The position numbers and the translations under genes were made by a program. A stretch of 41,042 bases of DNA from Treponema sp. (GTDB taxonomy: Bacteria; Spirochaetota; Spirochaetia; Treponematales; Treponemataceae): positions 1 through 41,042 of the forward strand of contig JAEDJA010000023.1 in NCBI GenBank assembly GCA_016296575.1. The letters are read 5' to 3'. The notes below the pieces were generated by a model that was not told the DNA's origin, did no database searches, and saw nothing but the letters and a program-made list of their open reading frames with translations. This document shows, piece by piece, positions 7,920 to 16,990 of this stretch (its first letter is position 1; the number at the start of each line of letters is the position of its first letter).

Positions 7920-10295
7920 TACGCTGAAAAAGGCCAGCTCAGTTTTCCAGAAGAAAAGATTTTCCCTGCTTGCATTTTCAAGGATCTTTATAAGCTTTTC
8001 TGTGTCATCTTTGCCTAAGGCATCAAAAATAGTTTTTCCGTAAAGAGATGCCTGTGGATTAAACCATTTTTGAATGTCACTACCCAGAATCCGTCGTCTT
8101 TCCATAAAGCTTTCAGAATGTGAAGAAACGGCCAGGTTTGCATTTGAAAAAATCTTGTTGATAAAAGACGTATCCCATGCAAAGAGCGCCTGATTTTCAT
8201 CATTAAAGAAGTTTTCTTCAGCTTCTTCCATCTTAGAAATGGCTTTTACAAACTCTTCTGGCACTGAATCATTAAAAATCTGTTTTTTGAACAGGGCAGA
8301 CAGTCTTTGACCGCCTCTTGGGATTTTCTGGCAGATTTGTATTCTAAAATCCTGTGAAAGAAATCCTTCATTTTTTGAATCAATTAAATCTTTTGAAAAT
8401 TTTTCTATCGTTTCTTTTGAAGTAAATGGATCAATAAAGTAAAGTCGATCGAAAATATTTCCTTTGGTAAAAAGCATTTTTAGATTCTGATAAACGCCGC
8501 CATCAATACGAGTTTCCAGAAGTGGACGGTCAAGACTTTCCAGCGTGCGGGAATACTGTTCAAGAATCTGCTTGCCGTCATTGGTTTTACAAAGTCCGCA
8601 GGTAAGTCCTTCCGGTGTGTTACGGCAGATTTCCCAAAGTAAAAGTCCGTTATCCGCATTCCAGACAAGACTTACAAAATGGCGTTTCAGGTCACTTTCC
8701 TTAATAAGTGTATCACGTATTTTTAGAAGAAGCTCAGCTTTGTTTGAATCAAGTCGGCTTCTCCAGTAATAATCGGCTTTAGATAAAAGATCATCTTTCT
8801 TTTTGTCCCGGGGACTGAATGTAAGATTTTCGGCTGAGTCTTTTGTGTTGAAATGTTCTGAAATCCACCATTCGGAAACTGCACTTTCACCAAATTCTGA
8901 AAGAGGAAGTGAATCGTTTCGGGTAGAATTATTTTGATTTCCTAAAAGCTGAGCTATCTGAAGCTCACGTCGTTTAAGTACATCATCACGGATTGTATTT
9001 TCATAGCCCTGAGTGCTTGGTGTAAAGAAAACCCTGCCGGAAAGTGAATCCGGAAGATACTGCTGGGCCACCCAATGATCTTTATATGCGTGAGGGTAAA
9101 GATAGCCTGAGCCGTGACCAAAGCCTTCTGCATCACGACTGTCATCTTTTAAATGATTTGGAACTTCTGCATCTTCCTGCTCAACCGCGTGAAGAGCATC
9201 AAAAAATGCCATGGAGGAATTTGATTTTGGAGCAGTACTCAGATAAAGGGCAGCATGAGCCAGAAAATAGCGGCCTTCAGGAAGTCCTACACGATCAAAA
9301 GCCTTGGCACAGCTTTCTACAACAGAAATTGCGTAAGGATCAGCAAGACCAGTATCTTCGCAGGCTGAAATAAGCAGTCGGCGGAAAATGAAATGAGGAT
9401 CTTCTCCGGCGGCACACATGCGGGCAAGCCAGTACATTGCTGCGTCGGGGTCCCTTCCTCTTAGTGATTTTATAAAGGCACTGATTATGTCGTAATGGTA
9501 ATCACCATCTCGGTCGTAAAGAACAACCTTCTGCTGAATAGATTCTTCTGCGGTTTCCACAGTGATGTGAATGTTGCTTCCAAAGGGCGGTACTGGCGGT
9601 TCACTTTTAGGATTCCATTTTTCGGGAGTGGTTTCAACAGCCAGTTCCAGTGCATTCAAAAGAGACCTGGCATCACCATTGGCGGTTTCTACAAGATGTT
9701 CAAGTGCACCTTCTTCAAAAGTAACGTTGTAATTTCCGTATCCACGCTCTTTGTCAGATAAGGCCTGTTTTGCCGCTTTAAAAAGGTCTTGAGCTGTAAG
9801 TGGTTTTAACTGGAAAACACGGGAACGGCTTACAAGGGCTTTGTTTACTTCAAAAAAAGGATTTTCTGTTGTTGCACCAATAAGAATGATGGTTCCATTT
9901 TCTACCCAAGGTAAAAGTGCATCCTGCTGGCTTTTGTTCCAGCGGTGAACTTCATCAACAAAAAGAATTGTGCGTCTTGAATACAGTTTAAAATAATCGT
10001 CAGCCTGTTTGATGCTGTTACGGATGTCCTGAACACCAGTAAGAACTGCATTCAATGTGATGAAATTTGATTTTGTGTGATTTGCTATTACCCGGGCTAA
10101 TGTTGTTTTTCCGCTACCTGGAGGTCCGTAAAAAATTACAGAGGTAAGCTGATCAGCTGCAATGGCACGGCGGAGAAGACGTCCTTTTCCTACAATGTGA
10201 TCCTGTCCGATGTATTCATCCAGGTTTCGTGGCCTCATACGGGCAGCAAGAGGTTCAGAAGAAGCTTTTACCGCTTCAAATAATGATTCTGCCAT
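7914..10295 (-). CDS. rarA: RarA/MgsA AAA+ ATPase fused to a large C-terminal domain
   Basis: The product is 793 aa. Residues 1 to about 430 are a complete RarA: N-terminal LAARMRPRNLDEYIGQDHI, Walker A GPPGSGKT (57-64), Walker B LFVDEVHRWNK (111-121), sensor GATTENPFFEVN, and a tetramerisation domain ending in the family's YLYPHAYKDHWVAQQYLPD signature. RarA acts at stalled replication forks and during ssDNA-gap recombination. The usual length is about 420-450 aa; here about 330 more residues follow. A RarA-unknown-domain fusion of this kind is known in cyanobacteria and spirochetes, and the extension has a faint methyltransferase-like look that I cannot confirm. It lies 19 bp after the upstream lipoprotein gene; its ribosome site (AAGGAA) is unusually far from the ATG. 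Confidence 0.9.
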   Translation of the reverse strand: MAESLFEAVKASSEPLAARMRPRNLDEYIGQDHIVGKGRLLRRAIAADQLTSVIFYGPPGSGKTTLARVIANHTKSNFITLNAVLTGVQDIRNSIKQADDYFKLYSRRTILFVDEVHRWNKSQQDALLPWVENGTIILIGATTENPFFEVNKALVSRSRVFQLKPLTAQDLFKAAKQALSDKERGYGNYNVTFEEGALEHLVETANGDARSLLNALELAVETTPEKWNPKSEPPVPPFGSNIHITVETAEESIQQKVVLYDRDGDYHYDIISAFIKSLRGRDPDAAMYWLARMCAAGEDPHFIFRRLLISACEDTGLADPYAISVVESCAKAFDRVGLPEGRYFLAHAALYLSTAPKSNSSMAFFDALHAVEQEDAEVPNHLKDDSRDAEGFGHGSGYLYPHAYKDHWVAQQYLPDSLSGRVFFTPSTQGYENTIRDDVLKRRELQIAQLLGNQNNSTRNDSLPLSEFGESAVSEWWISEHFNTKDSAENLTFSPRDKKKDDLLSKADYYWRSRLDSNKAELLLKIRDTLIKESDLKRHFVSLVWNADNGLLLWEICRNTPEGLTCGLCKTNDGKQILEQYSRTLESLDRPLLETRIDGGVYQNLKMLFTKGNIFDRLYFIDPFTSKETIEKFSKDLIDSKNEGFLSQDFRIQICQKIPRGGQRLSALFKKQIFNDSVPEEFVKAISKMEEAEENFFNDENQALFAWDTSFINKIFSNANLAVSSHSESFMERRRILGSDIQKWFNPQASLYGKTIFDALGKDDTEKLIKILENASRENLFFWKTELAFFSVK

Positions 10296-10314
10296 TTGTC
10301 AGCTGAATTTCCTT

Positions 10315-11367
10315 TTATTCGCGGTTCCAGTTTCCGCGGCTTGGTTCATAACTCCAAAGACAGATGTTTTTGAATGTTCCGCCTGTTCCAGTAAAGTCTA
10401 CACCAGCGTAAATACAGCCTTCTGTATCTGAAAGAGCTGAGTTTACGGAAATAAGGCATTTTACTTCATATACTTTGGAAATTGCGGCTTCTGCGTTGGT
10501 AGACCAGTGAACTACAGCTGTTGGTACTCCGTTGGCATCAAGGCGTATTTTTTTAATACCCTGACTTGTTCCTACAATGAGTTCGTTGCCACATAATGCA
10601 AGACTAAGTACTTTTGCTTTGAGTTCAAGATTTGTAGTCCCAGGATTTCCATTTTTATCAACGTAATCAATTTCGCCGTAACTTTCACTGGATTTGTAAA
10701 GCACAGTGCCGTCTTTATTTGTAGTTATAGCTGAAGTTGAGTGAAATACTCTACTACCGTTGAATTTAGCGGCACCAAAATAGTCATTTCCTGCATCAGA
10801 ATTATATGAAAGATTTCTAGTCGAACCATTCGTATAAGTAACATAAGCTTCAGTTGATCCGCCTTCTTCATTTGTACAGAAAATCACTTTTGGATATTTA
10901 CCAGAAACACTTATTTCTTCCCAGGTTTGACTTCCTTTTGAAAGTGCCTTTGCAATTGCAGTTTGATAAAGCTTGCGGCCGGAGACTTGAATTTCATCTT
11001 CAGAAATATATTTTTCGGTAAGAATATAAACATTATTTGAGTCTGCTGCTACCTGAAGGATTTTTTCACCTGAGTAAACCCTGTTTATGGCATCATATTT
11101 TACGGTAGAGAAGTTTGAAATATTGCACAAATACCAGTCTGAGTTTTCAGTTCCAGCATTAATCTGACTGAAATAAAGCACTCCTGTTGCCGCAAAAAGG
11201 TATTCTTTGTCGTTATAGCTTACTCTGGCCATGTGTGAAACGCTTCCAACAACACTTGCATCATTGAGTTTTACTTCTTTTCGAATATCATTGAAAACAG
11301 GATTAAAACAACCTGTAAAGAGGATTGCAAAAGTAAGAATTATTGAAAGTGAAAGAATCTTTTTCAT
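10315..11367 (-). CDS. Putative lipoprotein with repeated beta-strand (propeller-like) body
   Basis: The start at 11367 (MKKILSLSI...) is chosen because AAAGGAATAT precedes it at good spacing. The next upstream start (11391) would extend past the signal peptide. The product is 350 aa with a lipobox ending FTGC, Cys about residue 20, so a membrane-anchored lipoprotein. The mature part has recurring beta units such as YNDKEYLFAATGVLYFS, AADSNNVYILTEKYIS, ALCGNELIVGTSQGIKKIRL and EGCIYAGVDFTG, resembling beta-propeller blades. No catalytic motif is recognised and the function is unknown. It is cotranscribed after the small barrel gene that ends 30 bp upstream. Confidence 0.7.
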   Translation of the reverse strand: MKKILSLSIILTFAILFTGCFNPVFNDIRKEVKLNDASVVGSVSHMARVSYNDKEYLFAATGVLYFSQINAGTENSDWYLCNISNFSTVKYDAINRVYSGEKILQVAADSNNVYILTEKYISEDEIQVSGRKLYQTAIAKALSKGSQTWEEISVSGKYPKVIFCTNEEGGSTEAYVTYTNGSTRNLSYNSDAGNDYFGAAKFNGSRVFHSTSAITTNKDGTVLYKSSESYGEIDYVDKNGNPGTTNLELKAKVLSLALCGNELIVGTSQGIKKIRLDANGVPTAVVHWSTNAEAAISKVYEVKCLISVNSALSDTEGCIYAGVDFTGTGGTFKNICLWSYEPSRGNWNRE

Positions 11368-11396
11368 ATTATATTCCTTTTTTTGATTCAATTTGA

Positions 11397-11984
11397 TTAG
11401 AAGTGGTATCGGGCGCTGATTGTTGGCATAAGGAAGTGACCTTGATCATAAACAGTATTGCCATCATCGTCTTTGGTCCATTCTGGCTGCCACATGTAAG
11501 CTACTGTAAGTCCGAAAGACCAGCTTTCAGAAGCACGGAAGAAGGCTCCTGCTCCACTGCGAACTACAAGTCCTGGAAAATAGGAGTTGTTCTGGCAGGA
11601 TGTGTAGCAGATACCAACACCAAGATTTAGAGGAAATTCAAAACGGTCCCAAAGAAACTGATATGTTGCACCAAAGGTAAGTGGGATTGTTGTAAGAACA
11701 TTTCCACCAATAGTTGCATTGAAAATAGCACTGATTTCTCCGCCTAAAGCAAGCTGTGGTGTAAGGAAACGATAGTAAGAAAGTTCAGCACCACCACCAA
11801 AAATAAGATTCTGTCCAAAGTTTAAAGGAATGACTGGCTGCAGTGAAATCTTAAGAAACTGGTCTCCGCGACCGTAACTGTCGTATGTGTAAGCATCTTC
11901 TGCATCAGGAGTTGAATTGTCTTGAGCTGTGAGGGCTGCAGCAGAGAAGAGAAGGGCTGCGGCAAGAATAATGATTTTTTTCAT
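11397..11984 (-). CDS. Small outer-membrane beta-barrel protein
   Basis: The product is 195 aa with a signal peptide (MKKIIILAAALLFSAAALTA) and an acidic linker, followed by alternating beta strands rich in Tyr, Phe, Gly and Leu (FLKISLQPVIPLNFGQNLIF, PLTFGATYQFLWDRFEFPL, WSFGLTVAYMWQPEW), ending in ISARYHF with terminal Phe. This is the pattern of eight-stranded barrels of the OmpW/OprF-like type. AAAGGAC precedes the ATG. It is the first gene of the minus-strand unit barrel-lipoprotein-rarA and has a good promoter at 12009-12037. The specific role is unknown. Confidence 0.75.
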   Translation of the reverse strand: MKKIIILAAALLFSAAALTAQDNSTPDAEDAYTYDSYGRGDQFLKISLQPVIPLNFGQNLIFGGGAELSYYRFLTPQLALGGEISAIFNATIGGNVLTTIPLTFGATYQFLWDRFEFPLNLGVGICYTSCQNNSYFPGLVVRSGAGAFFRASESWSFGLTVAYMWQPEWTKDDDGNTVYDQGHFLMPTISARYHF

Positions 11985-12008
11985 GAATTTGTCCTTTTAT
12001 TTTCTATA

Positions 12009-12037
12009 ATAATAACGGTTTTTGCACCTAAATTCAA
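12009..12037 (-). promoter_or_regulatory. Sigma-70 promoter for the small barrel/lipoprotein unit
   Basis: On the minus strand: TTGAAT (plus 12032-12037), 17-bp spacer, TATTAT (plus 12009-12014), 25 nt before the ATG, leaving room for the AAAGGAC ribosome site. Confidence 0.65.
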
Positions 12038-12130
12038 TTAAATAAAAAACCTAGAAAAAACAGCAAAGTTACTAGAAAATTTGTTGCTTTTCTCAAAATA
12101 TTTTTGTATACGAAGTTTAATTACTCATGC

Positions 12131-12136
12131 TATAAT
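12131..12136 (+). promoter_or_regulatory. -10 element upstream of the sugar-uptake operon
   Basis: A perfect TATAAT lies 32 nt before the ATG of the first solute-binding gene, with an AGGGA ribosome site at 12158-12162. No good -35 is present at 16-18 bp; the nearest candidate is TATACG. The weak -35 suggests dependence on an activator. Confidence 0.4.
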
Positions 12137-12168
12137 AAAAAATCATATATTTTTTTTAGGGAACTAGA

Positions 12169-15100
12169 ATGAATAAAACTTTACGTAACACTTTAATCGG
12201 CGTAGCAGTAGTTGTTTTGTTAATCGTTTTACTTAATCTGATTCCTGATAAAAACTACTCCAGTAAATATGAAGGCTTTGATTTGACTTCATCTGCAGGC
12301 ACAGTGGACCGTTCAAGTACTTACAAACAGTACCTGGCAAACCATAAAAATGCAGGAAAACCAGCTTCAGTAATTGAAGTAAATGTTGCAGAGTTTGATG
12401 AATCTTCAACAGGTGTAAAACTGGAAGCAAGTTATCAGGGTAAAGACAACGTACTTGTTACAGAAGACGGATCTTTCGTTCAGTGGACAGTTGATGTTCC
12501 GACCGAAGGTTTTTACAACTTGGAAATGGAATATATTGCTGTTCCGTCCAGAAACGTTAACATGGAGCGTATTCTGTACATTAATGGTGAAATTCCATTT
12601 ACAGGTGCAGATCTTATTTCTTTCCAGCGTCTTTGGAAGGATGGTGGAGAAATCCGTACTGATAACCGCGGTAACCAGATTCGTCCGTCACAGATGGAAA
12701 TCTATGACTGGCAGACTGTTCCATTCAAAAGCGATTCGGGATACGAAGTTGATCCTTATCAGTTCTATTTTAAAAAAGGTGTAAATACAATTGGTTTTAA
12801 AGCAACAAACGAACCTATTGCTATTAAATCAATTAAAATTAAACCGGTTGAATCAATCGATACTTATGAACAGTATCTTGCAAAACAGAAATCAAAACCG
12901 GAAAATTACACTTCTACAGAAGTAAGCGTTCGTGTTCAGGGTGAAAATTCAATCCGCCGTTCAGACCCATCTCTGTTCGCAAGATATGACCGTTCATCTG
13001 CAGTTACTGAACCATATTCTATTGATCGTACAATCTTCAACTACATTGGTGGTGAATCATGGAAGGCACCAGGCCAGTGGATTGAATGGGAGTTGAATGT
13101 ACCTGAAGATGGATGGTATCAGATTTCTTTCCAGGCACGACAGCTTTATCAGCGGGGTTACATTTCTGCCCGTTCTATTTATATCGATGATGAAATTCCA
13201 TTTGATGATCTTAAAAATGTTGGATTCAACTATAGTACAGACTGGAAACTGATTACTCTTTCAGATTCCAACAATAATCCTTTCAAATTCTATCTTTCAA
13301 AAGGTACTCACGTACTCAAAATGGAAGCTACTTTGGGTGAAATTGGTCCTCTTATCAGTGAACTTGAAGACAGCATTTACCGTTTGAATGTAATTTACCG
13401 AACTCTCATGGTTCTTACAGGTACACAGCCTGATGCTTACCGTGATTATCACATTGACAAAGTTTATCCAAATGAAGTAGAGGCAATGAATATTGAATCA
13501 AAACGCCTTTATAAAATTGTTGATGACTTTGTAAAAGTAACAGGTCAGAAATCTGATAAAGTTGCTCCTGCTCAAACACTTGCAGTTCAGCTTGAACAGT
13601 TCTATAAAAACCCTGATAAGATTACAAAATCATTCCAGAACTTTAAGGATAATGTTACATCTTTGGGTACATCACTTTTGAGTCTTACAGAATGTAAACT
13701 GGATATCGACTTTATTCAGCTTGATAGTGTAAATGATAAACCAAAGGCTAGAAAAACTAACTTCTTCCTTAATGCAAAACATGAAATCGTATCATTCTTT
13801 ACTTCATTCTTTGTAGATGCTTCTATGCTTGGTAACGTTTACGAAGAAGGGGATGAACACCTTATTGAAGTATGGATCGTAACTGGTCGTGACCAGAGTC
13901 AGATTCTTAAGAATATGATTGATGATTCATTCTCTCCTTCAACAGGAATTCACGTAAACGTAAAACTTATTAATATTGATGCTCTTTTGAATGCCGTTGT
14001 TGCAGGTAAAGGTCCAGATGTTGTAGTTTCCTGTGATGTTTCAAAGCCTGTTGACTATGCTCTCCGTCATGCTAACGTAAACTTGATGCAGTTCCCTGAT
14101 GCTGAAGAAGTATTCAAACGATTCAAACCAAGCTCTTACGAAGCTTATTCTTATGATGGTGGAGTTTATGGTATTCCAGAAACAACTACATTCAACCTTT
14201 TGTTCTATCGTAAAGATATTCTTGAACAGCTTGGTGTTCAGGTTCCTCAGACTTGGGAAGAACTGATTGAAATTCTTCCTACAATCCAGGGAAACAACCT
14301 TGAAGTTGGTATTCCTTACCCAAGTATCCAGACTCCTGATATGTCTACATTCTATGCAATGACTTATCAGAATGGTGGAAGTGTTTACAACGAAAGAGGA
14401 ACAAAAACAGCAATCGATTCAGAAGCTGGTGTTTCAGCATTCAAACTTTATACAAGTCTTTTCAACAGCTACGGACTTCCTGTAGTTTATGACTTTGTAA
14501 GCCGATTCCGTTCAGGTCAGATGCCAATTGGTATTGTAAACTACCAGACTTATAACACTCTGGTTGTTTCAGCTCCTGAAATCCACGGTTTGTGGGACTT
14601 CACTCTTTTGCCAGGTACAATGAAAGTTGATAAAGATGGAAATACTTACATTGACCGAACAACAACAACTGGTGGTGTTTGTTCTATGATGATCAATAAA
14701 TCAGTTGAAAAGAACATCGAAACAGACGCTGTAACAGACGGACTTGGTTCTGCAAAAGCCGGTGATAAAGAAAGTATTCGTTCAAAGAATGATGCTGCTT
14801 ACCAGAGAAACCAGACACGTATGAATGATTCATGGGAATTCATGAAGTGGTGGACATCAACAGAAGCACAGGTTCGCTTTGGACGTGAAATGGAAGCCGT
14901 TATGGGTGCATCTGCTCGTCATCCTACTGCCAACATTGAAGCTTTGCAGCAGCTTTCATGGAGTTCTGATCAGGTTAAGATTCTTCTTGAATCTCTTGAA
15001 GATTCTAAAGGTGTTCCAGAAGTTCCAGGTAGCTACTACACTAACCGCCATATGGTAAACAGTATCCGTGTTGTAGTTTCAGAAAAAGATGATCCACGTG

Positions 15101-15180
15101 AAGTTCTTATTGAATACTCACGTAAGATTAATGACGAACTTACCAAAAAACGACAGGAATTCAACCTGCCAACGGAGTAG
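12169..15180 (+). CDS. Membrane-anchored extracellular solute-binding protein with two N-terminal beta domains
   Basis: The product is 1003 aa, over twice the normal size for a sugar-binding protein. Residues 7-25 form an uncleaved-looking anchor (no lipobox). Two related carbohydrate-binding-like domains follow at about 60-225 and 245-395. They share WTVDVPTEGFYNLEMEY versus WELNVPEDGWYQISFQA and LYINGEIPF versus IYIDDEIPF, so they arose by duplication. A helical linker spans about 395-555, and a family-1-type binding fold about 560-1000 contains ADALLNA-like, GPDVVVS, YGIPETTTFNLLFYRKDILEQLG and FMKWWTS motifs. It heads an operon with two permeases and probably captures an oligosaccharide at the membrane; the substrate is not evident. 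Confidence 0.85.
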   Translation: MNKTLRNTLIGVAVVVLLIVLLNLIPDKNYSSKYEGFDLTSSAGTVDRSSTYKQYLANHKNAGKPASVIEVNVAEFDESSTGVKLEASYQGKDNVLVTEDGSFVQWTVDVPTEGFYNLEMEYIAVPSRNVNMERILYINGEIPFTGADLISFQRLWKDGGEIRTDNRGNQIRPSQMEIYDWQTVPFKSDSGYEVDPYQFYFKKGVNTIGFKATNEPIAIKSIKIKPVESIDTYEQYLAKQKSKPENYTSTEVSVRVQGENSIRRSDPSLFARYDRSSAVTEPYSIDRTIFNYIGGESWKAPGQWIEWELNVPEDGWYQISFQARQLYQRGYISARSIYIDDEIPFDDLKNVGFNYSTDWKLITLSDSNNNPFKFYLSKGTHVLKMEATLGEIGPLISELEDSIYRLNVIYRTLMVLTGTQPDAYRDYHIDKVYPNEVEAMNIESKRLYKIVDDFVKVTGQKSDKVAPAQTLAVQLEQFYKNPDKITKSFQNFKDNVTSLGTSLLSLTECKLDIDFIQLDSVNDKPKARKTNFFLNAKHEIVSFFTSFFVDASMLGNVYEEGDEHLIEVWIVTGRDQSQILKNMIDDSFSPSTGIHVNVKLINIDALLNAVVAGKGPDVVVSCDVSKPVDYALRHANVNLMQFPDAEEVFKRFKPSSYEAYSYDGGVYGIPETTTFNLLFYRKDILEQLGVQVPQTWEELIEILPTIQGNNLEVGIPYPSIQTPDMSTFYAMTYQNGGSVYNERGTKTAIDSEAGVSAFKLYTSLFNSYGLPVVYDFVSRFRSGQMPIGIVNYQTYNTLVVSAPEIHGLWDFTLLPGTMKVDKDGNTYIDRTTTTGGVCSMMINKSVEKNIETDAVTDGLGSAKAGDKESIRSKNDAAYQRNQTRMNDSWEFMKWWTSTEAQVRFGREMEAVMGASARHPTANIEALQQLSWSSDQVKILLESLEDSKGVPEVPGSYYTNRHMVNSIRVVVSEKDDPREVLIEYSRKINDELTKKRQEFNLPTE

Positions 15181-15184
15181 AAAT

Positions 15185-16123
15185 ATGAGTGATATGTTAT
15201 ATAAGTACAAACAAAAGCGGTCACTCCAGTTCCGCGATGCCCTGCACAATGCAAAACAGATGAAAGTTTGTTATCTGTTCCTTCTGCCTTTTGCAGTGCT
15301 CTTCATTACTTTCAATATTCTGCCTGTAATTAATGCCATGTATTACAGTTTTACAAACTTTAATATCCTGGAAAAAGCAGAATTCATTGGCTTCAGAAAC
15401 TATCTGAACCTGTTCCTTGAAGATGAAGTATTTACTATTGCCATAAAGAATACATTCCTTATTGCAGTTATTACTGGACCTGTTGGATACATCCTGGCCT
15501 TTATTGTTGCCTGGCTTATCAACGAACTTCCAAAATGGTTGCGTGCTGTAGTAGTTTTGTTCTGCTATTCACCATCTATTGCCGGTTCTGCTTATACAGT
15601 TTTCGGTATTTTGTTCCGTGATGATGCTACAGGTTGGGTAAATGCCTGGCTTATTAAAATGGGTATTATCAATGCTCCAATTTTGTTCTGGACAAACCCA
15701 CACAATGTTATGAAAGTTCTTATTCCAATCATTATGTGGATGAGTCTTGGTACAGGATTCCTTGCTTTCGTAGCTGGTCTTAAAGGTATTGAACAGTCAC
15801 AGTATGAAGCCGGATATATTGACGGTATTCAGAACCGATGGCAGGAATTGTGGTTTATCACTCTTCCTAATATGAAACCAATGCTTTTGTTCGGTGCAGT
15901 TATGCAGATTACAACAGCATTCAACGTATCAGATGTTCCACGTGTTCTTGCTGGTTATCCTTCATCAGATTATGCTGCACGTACGGTTGTTACACACTTG
16001 TTCGACCACGGTTTCAGCCGATTTGAAATGGGTTATGCTTCAGCAATCGCTGTTGTTTTGTTCCTTACAATGATTATTTGTAATAAAATTATTCAGTCTC
16101 TGTTGAACAGAGTTGGACACTAA
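15185..16123 (+). CDS. Sugar ABC transporter permease, MalF/UgpA type
   Basis: The start at 15185 is chosen because GGAG (15174-15177) lies 7 nt upstream and it follows the previous stop by 4 bp; longer forms overlap the upstream gene. The product is 312 aa with about six hydrophobic helices, a CYLFLLPFAVLFITFNILPV first helix, and the cytoplasmic EAA loop EAGYIDGIQNRWQELWFITLP that docks on the ATPase. It pairs with the next gene as the membrane heterodimer of a CUT1-type importer. Confidence 0.9.
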   Translation: MSDMLYKYKQKRSLQFRDALHNAKQMKVCYLFLLPFAVLFITFNILPVINAMYYSFTNFNILEKAEFIGFRNYLNLFLEDEVFTIAIKNTFLIAVITGPVGYILAFIVAWLINELPKWLRAVVVLFCYSPSIAGSAYTVFGILFRDDATGWVNAWLIKMGIINAPILFWTNPHNVMKVLIPIIMWMSLGTGFLAFVAGLKGIEQSQYEAGYIDGIQNRWQELWFITLPNMKPMLLFGAVMQITTAFNVSDVPRVLAGYPSSDYAARTVVTHLFDHGFSRFEMGYASAIAVVLFLTMIICNKIIQSLLNRVGH

Positions 16124-16134
16124 GGAGGATAGGA

Positions 16135-16986
16135 ATGGCTAAAAAAAGAAGACCTAATCGCTCCGTTGGTGGTGATATCGGATTGTTTATTGTAGTATTA
16201 CTCTTTGCTCTTATGATGGCATTCCCATTGTTCTACAATATTTTCCAGTCACTTAAACCTTTGGATGAATTATTCCGATTCCCTCCAACAGTTTTCCCAA
16301 GAAACCCAACATTGGACAACTTTGGTGACCTTTTGGTTACTATGAGTCAGTCTTGGGTTCCATTCTCAAGATATATTTTCAATACTGTATTTGTTACAGT
16401 AGTTGGAACTATTCTTCACGTTATTATTGCATCAATGGCAGCTTATGTTCTGGCAAAATATCGTTTCCCATTGGGTAACGGATTCTTCAAAATTGTAGTT
16501 GTTTGTTTGATGTTCAACGGTTACGTTATTGGTATTCCACAGTATCTGATTATGTGTCGTCTGCACATTGTAGACACTTACATGGCATTGATTCTCCCTG
16601 CCTGTGCCGCACCAATCGGTCTGTTCCTTATGAAACAGTTTATAGAAAGCTTCCCAATGTCAATCATTGAAGCTGCAAAAATCGACGGTGCTCACGAATG
16701 GACAATCTTCTCTCGACTTGTAATGCCTAACGTAAAACCAGCTTGGCTTACAATCAGTATTTATTCTGTAACCGGTCTTTGGAATAACCCGGCACATACA
16801 ATCATTTATACAGAAAATAAAAAGATGCTGAACTACGCCTTGTCTCAGATCCAGGCCGGTGGTGTTGCCCGTACAGGTCAGACCGCAGCCGTTACAGTTT
16901 TCACAATGATGGTACCTATCATCATGTTCGTTCTTTCACAGAGTCAGATCATGGAAACCATGGCTACATCAGGTCTCAAGGATTAG
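16135..16986 (+). CDS. Sugar ABC transporter permease, MalG/UgpE type
   Basis: The product is 283 aa with six predicted helices and the EAA loop EAAKIDGAHEWTIFSRLVMP; the C-terminal motif MATSGLKD is typical of MalG-type subunits (usual ending .GLT.GAVKG/GLKD). An AAGGAGG ribosome site lies in the 11-bp gap after the first permease. It forms the second half of the importer. No ATPase gene follows; a shared MsmK/UgpC-like ATPase elsewhere is the usual solution. Confidence 0.9.
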   Translation: MAKKRRPNRSVGGDIGLFIVVLLFALMMAFPLFYNIFQSLKPLDELFRFPPTVFPRNPTLDNFGDLLVTMSQSWVPFSRYIFNTVFVTVVGTILHVIIASMAAYVLAKYRFPLGNGFFKIVVVCLMFNGYVIGIPQYLIMCRLHIVDTYMALILPACAAPIGLFLMKQFIESFPMSIIEAAKIDGAHEWTIFSRLVMPNVKPAWLTISIYSVTGLWNNPAHTIIYTENKKMLNYALSQIQAGGVARTGQTAAVTVFTMMVPIIMFVLSQSQIMETMATSGLKD

Positions 16987-16990
16987 TATT

